Of a DNA stretch of 42,897 bases, positions 42,854 through 42,897 are shown one piece after another. Source of the stretch: CAYSRM01 sp964475205. GTDB taxonomy: Bacteria > Verrucomicrobiota > Kiritimatiellia > UBA8416 > CAYSRM01. Within the stretch, counting starts at the first letter, position 1, and each line of letters starts with the position of its first letter. The notes beneath the pieces are model-generated. The model was not told where the DNA came from. It searched no databases and was given only the letters and a program-made list of their open reading frames with translations. The stretch is from positions 1 through 42,897 of the forward strand of contig CAYYVQ010000017.1 in NCBI GenBank assembly GCA_964475205.1, written 5' to 3'. The position numbers were made by a program, and so were the translations under genes.

Positions 42854-42897
42854 TCTGGAGTTTGGCCCTCATGGACTCATCCGGCAGCATAGAATAG

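Overview
The window looks like a metagenome-assembled scaffold from the PVC superphylum, most likely a saccharolytic anaerobe of the Kiritimatiellota/Verrucomicrobiota/Lentisphaerota. This is inferred from gene content: large secreted modular beta-sandwich proteins (FN3-like, MAM-like, DUF2341 plus LamG), a CE15 glucuronoyl esterase, Y1/RAYT transposase remnants, short decamer repeats and a PVC-style secreted domain. No rRNA is present to confirm it. The scaffold has one 100-N gap at 2302-2401.

Layout: (1) 1-5.75 kb holds a transposase tail and a very large secreted repeat protein broken by the gap. (2) 5.8-7.45 kb holds a TGS-fused uridine-kinase-like nucleoside kinase on the minus strand. 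(3) 7.5-16.1 kb is a complete phosphate-starvation block: phoB-phoR, a short leader ORF, an unknown gene, then pstS-pstC-pstA-pstB-phoU. Two arrays of 11-bp CTAAnn repeats, the likely Pho boxes, precede phoB and the pst part. (4) 16.1-21.4 kb has a hairpin-rich spacer, a Nif3/DUF34 gene, and a tight trio of WD40 protein, Bax-inhibitor-1 family membrane protein and secreted subtilisin. (5) 21.4-27.8 kb is an integrated element inserted in the 3' half of a tRNA-Arg(CCG) gene, bounded by 48-bp direct repeats. It carries a tyrosine integrase, an HTH/excisionase-like gene, iteron-like repeats, a candidate replication or regulatory gene, a frameshifted phage-type HTH gene and two cargo genes (membrane-anchored zinc ribbon; secreted protein). 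(6) 27.8-31.7 kb holds a large polytopic membrane protein and serC on the minus strand. (7) 31.9-32.7 kb holds two small envelope genes, DUF3096 and an outer-membrane beta-barrel. (8) 32.7-38.2 kb has decayed remnants and repeats around a carbohydrate-catabolic neighbourhood: CE15 esterase, D-2-hydroxyacid dehydrogenase, TIM-barrel sugar isomerase/epimerase and an M14 carboxypeptidase. (9) 38.2-39.7 kb has hairpins and a broken RAYT transposase. (10) 39.7-42.7 kb holds a second large secreted protein (DUF2341, LamG, FN3-like, repetitive beta C-terminus).

How the parts work together: PhoR/PhoB should sense phosphate limitation and drive the high-affinity PstSCAB importer, with PhoU giving negative feedback. 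The tRNA-borne element is a separate mobile unit. The secreted proteins and the CE15 gene fit polysaccharide binding and breakdown. The most noteworthy items are the tRNA-Arg element with its iteron-like array, the phased Pho-box arrays with an unknown gene between phoR and pstS, a 35-bp hairpin nested in a decamer repeat with an apparent 5-bp target duplication, an 8-bp tandem duplication that frameshifts a gene remnant, and a gap whose missing content can be predicted.
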